This document shows, in pieces, positions 1 to 7,215 of a stretch of 29,744 bases of DNA (positions within the stretch are counted from its first letter, which is position 1; every line of letters starts with the position of its first letter). Source of the DNA: a virus; IMG/VR virus record IMGVR_UViG_3300017593_001506, positions 1 to 29,744 of that record; one strand, given 5' to 3'. The notes under the pieces were generated by a model. It searched no databases. It worked only from the letters and a program-made list of their open reading frames with translations, and was not told where the DNA came from. The position numbers and the translations under genes are program-made.

Positions 1-255
1 CCACGTTCAAAGGGAGAAGCACAAAAGTTAAGGTGGCGTAGAAATAGTAAAATCGAACTCCAACCTAAATCAGAGATAGAAAAGCAACTAGCCTGGCGTT
101 ATGGAGGCAGAACGACCGTAATGTTGAATGGGACCTTAGTCTTTAAAGATGGATACTTAATTGGAGAGCTCGGTAGAAATTGGTGGAGGAAGAAAGTAAG
201 CAGCCTTGAGAAAAGGGTGAAACAATATACTGCAGATAGGGTAGGGCTGAGATGA
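1..255 (+). CDS. C-terminal part of an unrecognised protein (5' end outside window)
   Basis: Frame 1 is open from the first base and stops at TGA 253-255, giving 84 C-terminal residues. It is basic and Trp-rich, with segments KLRWRRNSKIEL, LAWRYGGRTTVMLNG and GELGRNWWRKK. The stop overlaps the ATG of the next gene (ATGA at 252-255), the tight coupling seen between genes across this window, which supports it as a real gene. I recognise no family and cannot judge the full length or function. Confidence 0.6.
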   Translation, partial: PRSKGEAQKLRWRRNSKIELQPKSEIEKQLAWRYGGRTTVMLNGTLVFKDGYLIGELGRNWWRKKVSSLEKRVKQYTADRVGLR

Positions 256-647
256 ATAGAGCAAAAGAGATGTATTACTATTATATTGCGAATTTAAAGA
301 AAAATGGAGCTAAAAATATCCGTTTCAGATACCCATTTAAGAGACATAAACGTTATTATGTCTTAGCTTCGATGCTGGCAGATAAGGTAGGGGCAAGTTA
401 CAAAGGGTGGGTGGTTGCTCAATTTGAAGGGTTGAAAGAGAATTATGTTTTTATCTTACCCTCACATCTATGTTCAGAGAGGGCAACAGATAGATATATG
501 AGATACATCAGGGCGAGAAACCTAAAAGTCTTAACACCTAAAGAGAGAGAGAAACAGAAGTCGAAATATATAAAGCGTTTAACGTCAAAATTCAACTTAA
601 GCAAGCCAGAGGCAGAAGAACTACTCAAGAGATACAAGGGTAAGTAG
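252..647 (+). CDS. hypothetical basic protein, 131 aa
   Basis: The ATG at 252 overlaps the preceding stop. The product is strongly basic, with Lys/Arg through its length, and ends in a predicted helical segment (about residues 95-131: TPKEREKQKSKYIKRLTSKFN, then SKPEAEELLKRYKGK). There is no membrane segment, signal peptide or cysteine cluster. A small basic phage protein next to the helicase gene might bind nucleic acid, but that rests only on composition and position. It is the last gene before a strong promoter and so probably closes an upstream operon. Confidence 0.65.
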   Translation: MNRAKEMYYYYIANLKKNGAKNIRFRYPFKRHKRYYVLASMLADKVGASYKGWVVAQFEGLKENYVFILPSHLCSERATDRYMRYIRARNLKVLTPKEREKQKSKYIKRLTSKFNLSKPEAEELLKRYKGK

Positions 648-695
648 CAACGAATCAACTTTTGCCTTGACTTATTTTAAAAACAGAGGTATAAT
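648..695 (+). promoter_or_regulatory. sigma70-type promoter P1 with conserved upstream element
   Basis: A near-consensus promoter: TTGACT at 667-672, a 17-nt spacer, and TATAAT at 690-695. An AATCAAC element sits at 653-659, exactly 7 nt before the -35 box. The 24 bases 648-671 recur exactly at 12543-12566 in front of another promoter, and AATCAAC with the same 7-nt gap recurs at 6937-6943. It drives the helicase gene starting at 716. Confidence 0.8.
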
Positions 696-715
696 TCTTT
701 AAAAAAGGAGAAAAA

Positions 716-1939
716 TTGGAAAAAGAGATAGAAGTCTTACAATATCTTATAAATGATAGAGCGCTCACGTTATCGGTGGATTCGATCAATCCGTTTACAG
801 GGGTTAACCAGATTTTATTTAACACGTTGAAACAGTATTATAAAAAATTCAAACAGAGGCCATCTCAGTCAGTTTTCACAAATGAGATTAAAAAACAGAT
901 CGCAAACAAATCCATATCTGAAACTAACATACCTTATATCGCTGATGTTTTAAAACAACTATTTAACAAAGTTGAAAATTTAGAATATTCGAGAAACGAG
1001 GCAACGCGGTATTTAAAAAGACTAATGCATAGAGAGGCGGCTAAAAAATATATCGACTTAATAGAATCAAATAGAGAGGAGGAAATTTATAAGGAATTTA
1101 TAAAAATAAAGTCTTTCGGTATAAAGGAGGAACCCGATTTATTCTACTTCGACGTAAACAGGGAAGATGTCTATAAGGAGGAACAGAGGATTCCAACATT
1201 AATACCTGAACTAGATCAAATAATAGGAGGTATAGGAAGGAAAGAGTTATTCATAATTTTGTCCTCACCGAAAAGTGGCAAATCGATTTTTCTTATGAAT
1301 CTCGGAGTCGCAGCTGTTTTAACAGGATATAAAGTAATATACTATACCTTTGAGATGAGTGCGAAGAAAGTGATAAGAAGATTCGACTCTCGCTTCTCCG
1401 GTATAACGCATTCCAGCTTACCTATCTCGCAACCGACTCTACAATCTAAATTAGAGGAGTTAAAGAAAAAATTTAAAGAGTCTTTAGTTATCAAAGAGTA
1501 TCCGACTTATGGATGCTCTGTTTCAATGATTGAAGAGAATTTGGATTCGTTAGCTAGTAAATACGATTTTAAACCAGATATGATAATAACAGATTATGCA
1601 GATATTATGAGGCCTGAGGAAAAAAGTGATATCAGGAGGTTTGACTTGGAAGAAATATATGGTGGACTAAGAAGAATTGCTGGAGAAAGAAATATGGCAG
1701 TTGTGACGGCGTCTCAAGGTAACAGAGCTTCGTTATCTAAAAAAGTGGTAACGATTGCAGATCTAAGTGAATGTTATGCTAAAGCTTTTATTGCCGACAT
1801 TATTATAAGTATGTGTCAAACATTGGAAGAGGAAGAAAAAGAGGAATTAAGATTATATATTGCCGCGTCTAGGGATACCCCTAAAGGTGCTCTAATTCCA
1901 ATTAAGACAAATTACTCGAAGATGATATTTGCAGTATAG
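716..1939 (+). CDS. DnaB-like replicative helicase
   Basis: Replicative DNA helicase that would unwind the fork ahead of the primase and polymerase encoded downstream. At 407 aa it is close to the usual DnaB/gp41 size. A helical N-terminal domain (about 1-110) precedes a RecA-fold motor. Walker A is SSPKSGKS at about 183-190, and Walker B lies in PDMIITDYADIMRP at about 285-300, followed by the ...RNMAVVTASQGNRAS segment typical of DnaB motif 3/4. The start is TTG at 716, with AAAAAAGGAG ending 5 nt upstream and promoter P1 just ahead. No separate helicase loader is recognisable. The helicase call is firm. Whether it is closest to DnaB or to a T4 gp41-like group cannot be settled by eye. Confidence 0.9.
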   Translation: MEKEIEVLQYLINDRALTLSVDSINPFTGVNQILFNTLKQYYKKFKQRPSQSVFTNEIKKQIANKSISETNIPYIADVLKQLFNKVENLEYSRNEATRYLKRLMHREAAKKYIDLIESNREEEIYKEFIKIKSFGIKEEPDLFYFDVNREDVYKEEQRIPTLIPELDQIIGGIGRKELFIILSSPKSGKSIFLMNLGVAAVLTGYKVIYYTFEMSAKKVIRRFDSRFSGITHSSLPISQPTLQSKLEELKKKFKESLVIKEYPTYGCSVSMIEENLDSLASKYDFKPDMIITDYADIMRPEEKSDIRRFDLEEIYGGLRRIAGERNMAVVTASQGNRASLSKKVVTIADLSECYAKAFIADIIISMCQTLEEEEKEELRLYIAASRDTPKGALIPIKTNYSKMIFAV

Positions 1940-1948
1940 GAGGTAAAA

Positions 1949-2044
1949 ATGTATCCGGTGAAAATCTCAACAATAGTTTTAACTTTGCTTGGACTTTTCA
2001 CATACTACTTAGTCCTAGTACTATATAGTATTGATAATATATAA
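1949..2044 (+). CDS. small single-pass membrane protein, 31 aa
   Basis: A 31-codon frame begins at ATG 1949, five bases after a strong AGGAGGT, and ends at TAA 2042. Residues 6-27 (ISTIVLTLLGLFTYYLVLVL) form one hydrophobic segment, so it is probably a tiny inner-membrane protein. The strong ribosome binding site and immediate spacing after the helicase stop support translation. Function unknown. Confidence 0.6.
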   Translation: MYPVKISTIVLTLLGLFTYYLVLVLYSIDNI

Positions 2045-2066
2045 GGAGAACTAAAATGGAGCATTC

Positions 2067-2225
2067 ATGTACCTAAAAAAGGAGAAATTTAAACAGCTCA
2101 CCCCAGAACAGGAACTTGCTTATTTACGTAGCATCCCGTTGTTAATGAATATTTATGAGTTAGAGAATGATAGAGAAATTACGAGTAAATTATTCAAAAA
2201 GAAGGAGGTGAAAGATAAATGTTAG
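2067..2225 (+). CDS. hypothetical protein, 52 aa
   Basis: The frame from ATG 2067 to TAG 2223-2225 encodes a charged helical peptide beginning MYLKKEKFKQLTPEQELAYL and ending KKKEVKDKC. Its 3' end contains the AGGAGGTG that serves the next gene, and the two overlap by 7 nt. The only upstream Shine-Dalgarno candidate (GGAG at about 2045) is far from this ATG. A six-codon frame from ATG 2056 ends within it and could couple translation. The arrangement favours a real small gene, but the weak start makes this uncertain. Confidence 0.45.
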   Translation: MYLKKEKFKQLTPEQELAYLRSIPLLMNIYELENDREITSKLFKKKEVKDKC

Positions 2226-2719
2226 TGTCTTTTGGAGATGATGAACAAGTCTATTACGGTAATGTAGTTGAAGTAGGTAGCGAAAGTTTAAGTAAATACA
2301 AGGTTAAAGTTGTTCAACCCGCAAAGTATGCTGGGCAGATAAAAGAAGTCTATTACGACGCTCTAGTTTTCGCAGAACCTTCTACGGATCCAAAAAACTG
2401 GATCTGTATCACAAATAACCTTATTTGTGGACCTTTAAAAGTTTCAGTAAAAGGATATGTAATTACAATCTATGACTCTAGATACAAAAACAGCAAAAAT
2501 AATCTTGGTAGACGGATTGGTAGCTTTCTTCCCTCTGGAGGCTTCGACTACTTTGATGAATTTGCAAAGAAGGGGTACCTTATTGCTGAATTACCTGAAG
2601 ACGGCTTAACCCATCCTATCTTGCAAGATTTTGTTGCTGGGAGAAAAGTTAAATGTCAAAAATACTTCAATGTTTTTGCTGAAATTTTAGGAAATACATA
2701 TATTGGAGAGCGAGAATGA
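2219..2719 (+). CDS. hypothetical protein, 166 aa
   Basis: Starts at ATG 2219, 9 nt after AGGAGGTGA, and ends 4 nt inside the next gene. The first ~55 residues (VSFGDDEQVYYGNVVEVGSE... YKVKVVQPAKYAGQIKEVYY) alternate in a way typical of a small beta-barrel (SH3/KOW-like) domain. The rest is mixed, with four scattered cysteines and no clear metal site. No family is recognised. The position between helicase and primase genes suggests a replication or regulatory role, by context only. Confidence 0.65.
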   Translation: MLVSFGDDEQVYYGNVVEVGSESLSKYKVKVVQPAKYAGQIKEVYYDALVFAEPSTDPKNWICITNNLICGPLKVSVKGYVITIYDSRYKNSKNNLGRRIGSFLPSGGFDYFDEFAKKGYLIAELPEDGLTHPILQDFVAGRKVKCQKYFNVFAEILGNTYIGERE

Positions 2720-3060
2720 AAGAGAATCAAACAAGTTTTCACAGAGATTTTAAAGGAGTTTGGATACCGAAGGAGATATGGTTGGATAAGAGGTTAAATG
2801 CGTTAGAGAAATGCATCCTAGTTGAAATCGATAGTTTAGATAATGCTAACCACTGTTACGCATCTAACAAATATTTAGCAGAATTAATGGGCTGTTCTGA
2901 GTGGAAAATCGGCGATACGATAACAAAGTTAAAGAAACTTCGTTTTATCAAGCAAGTTGGATTCGATGGGCGAAAGAGGTTTCTACAAAGCTTAATCCCA
3001 AGAATGAAGTTACCGACTCTGGAAAAACCAGAGGCTACCTCTGGAAAAACCAGAGTATAG
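2716..3060 (+). CDS. helix-turn-helix protein (HTH_36-like), possible replication initiator/organiser
   Basis: A 114-aa protein with the N-terminal pattern of phage HTH_36 domains: a conserved lead FKGVWIPKEIWLDKRL (13-28), the first helix LNALEKCILVEIDSL, then ASNKYLAELMGCSEWKIGDT with recognition helix and wing (about 48-80). Such proteins in phages and integrative elements often initiate or organise replication. The C-terminus is basic and encoded by two copies of a palindromic repeat (3017-3055), an arrangement seen when an initiator gene carries its own binding sites. It is followed by a 190-bp non-coding stretch and then the primase gene. The HTH call is good. The initiator role is inferred. 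Confidence 0.7.
   Translation: MKENQTSFHRDFKGVWIPKEIWLDKRLNALEKCILVEIDSLDNANHCYASNKYLAELMGCSEWKIGDTITKLKKLRFIKQVGFDGRKRFLQSLIPRMKLPTLEKPEATSGKTRV
3017..3055 (+). repeat. tandem palindromic repeat inside 3' end of the HTH gene
   Basis: CTCTGGAAAAACCAGAG occurs at 3017-3033 and again at 3039-3055, with a 22-nt centre-to-centre spacing (two helical turns). Each copy is itself a perfect 6-bp inverted repeat around AAAAA. Two identical sites on one DNA face look like protein-binding sites or iterons for the HTH protein in whose gene they lie. Confidence 0.65.
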
Positions 3061-3250
3061 ATATATATTTAGATAATAAGTAAAATAAGAAGTAGAAGCT
3101 GCTTTTCTAAAAACTAAAGTTTTTAGAAAAGAAGAAGCCAGTTAAATCAACAACTTCAACAAATCAACAACTACACAGCATCAGTTAAAATTATAGTAGC
3201 CCGCTAAAGCGGGACCGGCTTCGCCGGTTTATTTAATTGAGGAAGGAAAG
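3061..3250. other. non-coding, repeat-rich interval; candidate origin region
   Basis: No gene fits these 190 bases. They hold a perfect 14-bp inverted repeat (3102-3115 with 3118-3131, 2-nt loop), two copies of AAATCAACAA at about 3143-3152 and 3160-3169, an AT-rich stretch, and a pair of back-to-back GC-rich hairpins at 3200-3228. Together with the two palindromes just upstream and the HTH and primase genes on either side, it is the best candidate replication origin in the window. This is an inference from layout. Confidence 0.45.
3200..3236 (+). terminator. double-hairpin terminator-like element
   Basis: CCCGC-TAAA-GCGGG (3200-3213) is followed at once by ACCGGC-TTC-GCCGGT (3214-3228) and then TTATTTAATT. 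The second hairpin with its T-rich tail has the form of an intrinsic terminator ahead of the primase gene. The tail is interrupted by A residues, so termination may be partial. Confidence 0.55.
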
Positions 3251-4099
3251 ATGGATGTATTAGAGCAACTTAAAAAGAGGTACAAGGTCAAAGAGACTGC
3301 CGATCCGAATGAAATTCGCTTGAATTGTCCTAATTGTAATGATACCAAATTTCATTTATACTGTTCCCTCAAAAAACATGTCTGCTTCTGCCAGCGTTGC
3401 AACAAAATTTACAGCCTCTTCACACTGATATCAAATAAACAAATCAACAATAACTTTAAAAAGTGTCTTAAAACATCTAATAAAGTTTTAGTTGAGAAGG
3501 TGTCTTTGCCTCCAAATGCAGTCGATGCCTCTAAAAATAAAGGAGCTTTAAACTACTTGATTAACAGAGGTTTGACAAAACGAGATATAGATGAATATGA
3601 AATAGGATTCTGCAATGAAGGTAGGTATGCCCATCGTCTAATCTTCCCAATTAAGATAAATAACAGGGTGACTGGCTTTGTTGCACGAACGATTATTGAT
3701 GATAAGCCAAAATACTTATATCCCAATTCAATGAAAAAGTCAAATCAACTATTCAACATAGGCTATGATACAGCAGATTTTTATGTTTTAGTTGAAGGGA
3801 TTTTTGATGCCATAAGAGTTGGAAAGAGAGGTATAGCGATATTAGGTTCTTATTTATCTCAAGGTCAACTAGATTTACTGCTAGGTTACTTGCCGAAAAG
3901 TAGTACGATAGTTGTAATGCTTGATTCAGACGCAAAAATAAAAGCGTTAAAGGTTGCATCTAAACTTAGCTCATATTTCAACGTAAAAATCGCTTTTTTA
4001 AAAGATGGTGACCCGGGGTCAAAAACAAGAGAGGAGTTAAATGGGATAATTAAAAGTGCGAAGCCTTATTCGATTAATAGTTATAAGGAGGTGCTATGA
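3251..4099 (+). CDS. DnaG-type DNA primase (zinc finger + TOPRIM)
   Basis: Primase that would make RNA primers for the phage fork. At 282 aa it is shorter than cellular DnaG (about 600) and lacks a helicase-binding C-terminal domain, as in many phage primases. An N-terminal zinc ribbon uses C26, C29, C47 and C50. The TOPRIM domain shows the glutamate motif VEGIFDAIRV (E182) and the metal motif MLDSDAKIKA (D225, D227). Start ATG 3251 follows AGGAAGGAAAG. The stop overlaps the next ATG (ATGA, 4096-4099). It lies between helicase and polymerase genes, as expected for a replisome operon. Confidence 0.88.
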   Translation: MDVLEQLKKRYKVKETADPNEIRLNCPNCNDTKFHLYCSLKKHVCFCQRCNKIYSLFTLISNKQINNNFKKCLKTSNKVLVEKVSLPPNAVDASKNKGALNYLINRGLTKRDIDEYEIGFCNEGRYAHRLIFPIKINNRVTGFVARTIIDDKPKYLYPNSMKKSNQLFNIGYDTADFYVLVEGIFDAIRVGKRGIAILGSYLSQGQLDLLLGYLPKSSTIVVMLDSDAKIKALKVASKLSSYFNVKIAFLKDGDPGSKTREELNGIIKSAKPYSINSYKEVL

Positions 4100-4371
4100 A
4101 AGTAAAAGAGAGTGAACTTATAAAAAGGGATAAATCTTATACTCCATCGTACTCTGAAATTAGACCGAAAGCGGGAGATTTTGTAAAAGTCATCGATAAA
4201 GGGTCGACTAGTTACGGGCTTGTAGGTAGAGTTGATTGATACCCCTTATCTCAAAAAGTCCGTGTCGAATTTCAATGGGATGAAAAAGAGCCAATGAACG
4301 GGAAAATAGTTAGATGTAGGGAAACATTATCTTTTGACGAGGAAGAGTTAGAGATAATTGAGAGGAGGTGA
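4096..4371 (+). pseudogene. small SH3/KOW-like protein gene interrupted by in-frame TGA
   Basis: From ATG 4096 one frame runs to TGA 4369-4371 (91 codons), with a single internal TGA at codon 48 (4237-4239). Residues on both sides look coding. The N-part MKVKESELIKRDK resembles the next gene's KEKELIERDK, and the segments AGDFVKVIDKG...GLVGRVD and, after the stop, QKVRVEFQWDEKE match its VGDIVKATFYPG...GEVRS...CLVQFF. So this is an upstream paralogue of 4377-4580. TGA is a normal stop elsewhere here (many ATGA overlaps), so recoding is unlikely. The gene is either broken, a programmed readthrough, or carries a sequence error. If the stop is real, a 47-aa product remains. Confidence 0.6.
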
Positions 4372-4376
4372 AAGGG

Positions 4377-4580
4377 GTGAAAGAAAAGGAGCTGATAGAA
4401 AGGGATAAGAATAGTTATATTTACGTAGGAGATATTGTCAAAGCGACTTTTTATCCGGGATTTCGAGGTAGGTTAGGAGAAGTACGCTCTTGTTTAGACA
4501 ATTCTTGTTTAGTCCAGTTTTTTACTATCGAGGGAAAATATTGGGTTGATAGAAAATATTTAATAAAGGTGAAAAAATGA
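4377..4580 (+). CDS. small SH3/KOW-like hypothetical protein, 67 aa
   Basis: GTG at 4377 is preferred because AGGAGG at 4363-4368 lies 8 nt upstream. An in-frame GTG at 4368 would overlap that site. The product (KEKELIERDK... VGDIVKATFYPGFRGRLGEVRS... KYWVDRKYLIKVKK) has the short alternating strands of a KOW/SH3-like barrel and is a paralogue of the interrupted gene just upstream. It overlaps the polymerase start by 4 nt (ATGA), so it is translated with it. Role unknown. Confidence 0.65.
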   Translation: MKEKELIERDKNSYIYVGDIVKATFYPGFRGRLGEVRSCLDNSCLVQFFTIEGKYWVDRKYLIKVKK

Positions 4581-6937
4581 GTTGTAACAATTGCCCATTA
4601 AAGGGAAGTATTAAAGTTTTAGGTTCAGGAAACAAAAAAGCGAAGATTTTATGTATAGGAGAGGCGCCAGGATTTCATGAAACAGTGGAAAGAAAGCCAT
4701 TTGTCGGACCAGCAGGACAGGAGCTGAATAAAGCGCTCAGTGCAGCAGGTATAAGCAGGAGTGACATTTACTGTACGAATACAATCTTATGTAGACCACC
4801 TGAAAATGCTACACCTACAGTATCGATGATAAATTGTTGCAAGCAAAGATTACAAACCGAAATTAAAAACATAAACCCAGAGGTTATTGTATGCTTAGGT
4901 TCAATAGCCTCTAGAGCCTACCTCAATGTAAAGACATTAGATCTAGCGAGAGGTAGAGTTTTCAGTATCAATGGTTCGAAAATAATCTCTACTTTCCATC
5001 CTGCTCGTATTTTACGCCAATGGGAGTTAGAGCCGTTATTGATTAGGGATTTAAGTAATGCGAAGGAATTACTTAATGGGTTTAAAAAGGAGAGGCAGAG
5101 GTACGCAGTAATAGAGAATATAAACCAGTTTAGAAAACTAATGAGCTACTTGAGTAAAGCGGAAGTTTTTTCTCTAGATTCAGAGACGTCGAGTTTTGAT
5201 TTTTTGACTGGGAAGATTTTATGCCTTCAGTTTTCAACTAAGGCGGGGGAAGGGTTTTGCGTTCCTTTATATGGATATAAACTTAGAGAGATTTGGACTA
5301 AACAGGAAAAGCAGGAGATCATAGCTAGTTTAAGAGATTTATTAGGTTCTAACATTCCTAAAGTGATGGCGAATGCTAAGTTCGATATTAAATTTTTACA
5401 CAGGCTCGGTATTAACATAGGGGGAATTATATGGGATACAATGCTGATGCATCATCTGGTCGATGAAGATGTCCCACACTCTCAAGAGCAGATTTCGATT
5501 CAATATTTACCTCTGGGGTTTGTAGACGGTTATAAAGAGATAAGTGACAGAGTTCATTCAATGGCTCCAAAGAGGACGGATACGTTTGCAGATATCCCTG
5601 AAGACTTATTACACTATTATGGCTGTTATGATGTAGATGCTGGTATAAGGCTTTACCATGTATTAAAAGCAAAGCTTCAAAAAGAGTCACTTTTAGCTTT
5701 TTATTTGAAATTAGTATACCCGTTAGAGATTGCTGTTACTAGGATGGAGGAGAGGGGAGTGTTGATTGATAGACAGAAACTTGAAGCCGCTTCTTTAACT
5801 TTGAGTAAAAAGATAGAGGCGAAACAGAAGGAGTTAGAGCAGATAGCCGGTGAACCATTTAATCCGCGTTCAACGAAGCAGCTAGCTAAAATATTTGCAA
5901 AACTTAATATGACGCCCACATTAAAAACGGAGAAAGGTAACCCATCGTTTAATAAAGAATCATTAGAAAGTTTAAGTAAGAAACATACTCTCCCAAAGGC
6001 GATATTAGAGTTAAGGGGGCTTGAGAAACTGAAGTCAACTTACGTTGATGGTAGTAGTGGTGATAAAGGTATTAAAGTATTGTTAGATAAGAATAGCAGA
6101 GTTCACCCCAGCTATTTGATTCATGGCACTTCAACCGGCAGAACATCAAGTAATAAACCAAATTTCCAAAATATCCCAAGAGAGCCGTCTGAAATAAGAG
6201 CGATGTTCGTAGCTCCTAAAGGATGGAAGTTTATAGAAGCAGATTTTGAGAAAGCGGAACTAAACGTTGCTGCTTATATCACGAAAGATAAAAACTTAAT
6301 CAACCGCCTGCAAGGAGACGATTTTCACACGTATACTGCAAGAGCTGTTGGGATATGTAAGCCTAATGCTATTCCTAATAAAGAACAGCGCAATAGGAGC
6401 AAAATGCTTTCATTCGGAATTCTTTTTGCTGGGTCTCCGGAGGGTATCGCCTCAAGAATAAATGTAAGTCAAAGAAAAGCGATAGAGTTTTCAAATAAGT
6501 TTTTTATGACGTATCCTGTATTAGGTAGGTGGATGGAAAAGCAGAGGAGTTTAGTTGCAAGAGATAATTTCGTCATTGTGAATCCTTTTGGTAGGCGTAG
6601 ACACTTCAGCGGCCTGAAACGAGCAGATAATATGATAAGAGGCAGAGTTTCAAGACAGTCTATTAACTTTCCTATACAGAGTACTTCATCTGATATTCTA
6701 TCTTTCGCAACTATTAGAATAGATGAAAGATTGAAAGGTTTCAAAGCAGGTATAGTCGGGTCAGTACATGACTGTTTGTTTTTAGAGGTCCCCGGGAAAG
6801 AAGTTTTAGAAGTGTTAAAAATAGTAAAGGAGGAAATGGAAAGGTTTATTCCAGAGCTTAACTATTCTCCGAAAGTAGACATCAGGGTGAGCGACTGTTG
6901 GGGTGGAAAGAACGAAATCGATAAGTATAATGCCTAA
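4577..6937 (+). CDS. uracil-DNA glycosylase / DNA polymerase I (family A) fusion
   Basis: Replicative polymerase of 786 aa with an extra N-terminal domain. Residues 1-170 are a family 4-type uracil-DNA glycosylase: GEAPG at 28-32, THPA-like FHPAR at 140-144, and Fe-S cysteines C3, C6, C88 and C106 in the family spacing. Residues about 195-365 are a DnaQ-like 3'-5' exonuclease (SLDSETSSFD with D201 and E203, NAKFD near 267, YDVDAG near 351). The polymerase follows: motif A EADFEKAEL (D556), motif B with K609, F613 and F617 (Phe where Taq has Tyr671), and motif C GSVHDCLFLEV (H731, D732). There is no 5'-nuclease domain. SPO1-group phages also carry a UDG-like domain on their polymerase. The fusion could act in uracil sensing or repair at the fork. 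Confidence 0.93.
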   Translation: MSCNNCPLKGSIKVLGSGNKKAKILCIGEAPGFHETVERKPFVGPAGQELNKALSAAGISRSDIYCTNTILCRPPENATPTVSMINCCKQRLQTEIKNINPEVIVCLGSIASRAYLNVKTLDLARGRVFSINGSKIISTFHPARILRQWELEPLLIRDLSNAKELLNGFKKERQRYAVIENINQFRKLMSYLSKAEVFSLDSETSSFDFLTGKILCLQFSTKAGEGFCVPLYGYKLREIWTKQEKQEIIASLRDLLGSNIPKVMANAKFDIKFLHRLGINIGGIIWDTMLMHHLVDEDVPHSQEQISIQYLPLGFVDGYKEISDRVHSMAPKRTDTFADIPEDLLHYYGCYDVDAGIRLYHVLKAKLQKESLLAFYLKLVYPLEIAVTRMEERGVLIDRQKLEAASLTLSKKIEAKQKELEQIAGEPFNPRSTKQLAKIFAKLNMTPTLKTEKGNPSFNKESLESLSKKHTLPKAILELRGLEKLKSTYVDGSSGDKGIKVLLDKNSRVHPSYLIHGTSTGRTSSNKPNFQNIPREPSEIRAMFVAPKGWKFIEADFEKAELNVAAYITKDKNLINRLQGDDFHTYTARAVGICKPNAIPNKEQRNRSKMLSFGILFAGSPEGIASRINVSQRKAIEFSNKFFMTYPVLGRWMEKQRSLVARDNFVIVNPFGRRRHFSGLKRADNMIRGRVSRQSINFPIQSTSSDILSFATIRIDERLKGFKAGIVGSVHDCLFLEVPGKEVLEVLKIVKEEMERFIPELNYSPKVDIRVSDCWGGKNEIDKYNA

Positions 6938-6978
6938 ATCAACAAATGACTTGACAAAATTTATTATTATATTAAAAT
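6937..6978 (+). promoter_or_regulatory. sigma70-type promoter P2 with AATCAAC element
   Basis: AATCAAC at 6937-6943 (overlapping the polymerase stop), a 7-nt gap, TTGACA at 6951-6956, a 16-nt spacer, and TAAAAT at 6973-6978. The stretch from TTGACA through the -10 box is nearly identical to promoter P3 at 12562-12589. It would drive the genes starting at 7027. Confidence 0.75.
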
Positions 6979-7014
6979 ATAAATAATAAAATATAAATAA
7001 TAAAATATAAATAA
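6974..7014 (+). repeat. triplicated 14-bp AT repeat containing TATAAATA octamers
   Basis: The unit AAAATATAAATAAT occurs at 6974-6987 and 6988-7001, with a third copy missing its last base at 7002-7014. Each contains TATAAATA (6978, 6992, 7006). At P3 the same sequence is present once. The expansion lies between the -10 box and the ribosome binding site, so it lengthens the untranslated leader or multiplies the -10-like sequence. Confidence 0.75.
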
Positions 7015-7026
7015 AGGGAGAAAATT

Positions 7027-7215
7027 TTGATAGAGGGGGTTAAATACATAGTCTGCTGTAGGGTAGGAAAGGGATCTCTTCAAACAGAGGGGTTCCAGAC
7101 TTTCAAGGATGCTGTAAAGGAGGCTAAGAAGTCGATGGAAAGGTTTGCGGAAACGGTAAGAATTTGGGAGTTAAAGGAGGAGTTAAAGAGTAGAAAGGAG
7201 GTGAATAAAACTTGA
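7027..7215 (+). CDS. hypothetical protein, 62 aa
   Basis: First gene after promoter P2. The start is TTG 7027, after AAGGGAG with 7 nt spacing. The sequence begins MIEGVKYIVCCRVGKGSLQT, with two strands, then a helix rich in Lys/Glu (about 25-60). It ends with TTGA shared with the next start, and the next gene's AGGAGGTG lies in its last codons. No family is recognised. Confidence 0.6.
   Translation: MIEGVKYIVCCRVGKGSLQTEGFQTFKDAVKEAKKSMERFAETVRIWELKEELKSRKEVNKT

Noticed and set aside
4237-4239. TGA recoded as Trp or selenocysteine
   Set aside because: TGA is the working stop in many overlapping gene pairs here, Trp is encoded by TGG throughout, and no selenocysteine insertion structure is evident after the codon.
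6978-7013. T4-type late promoters (TATAAATA)
   Set aside because: The octamers are only 14-49 nt before start codons, overlap sigma70-type -10 boxes, occur before early-type genes, and are absent upstream of the - strand late genes. Kept only as a motif note.
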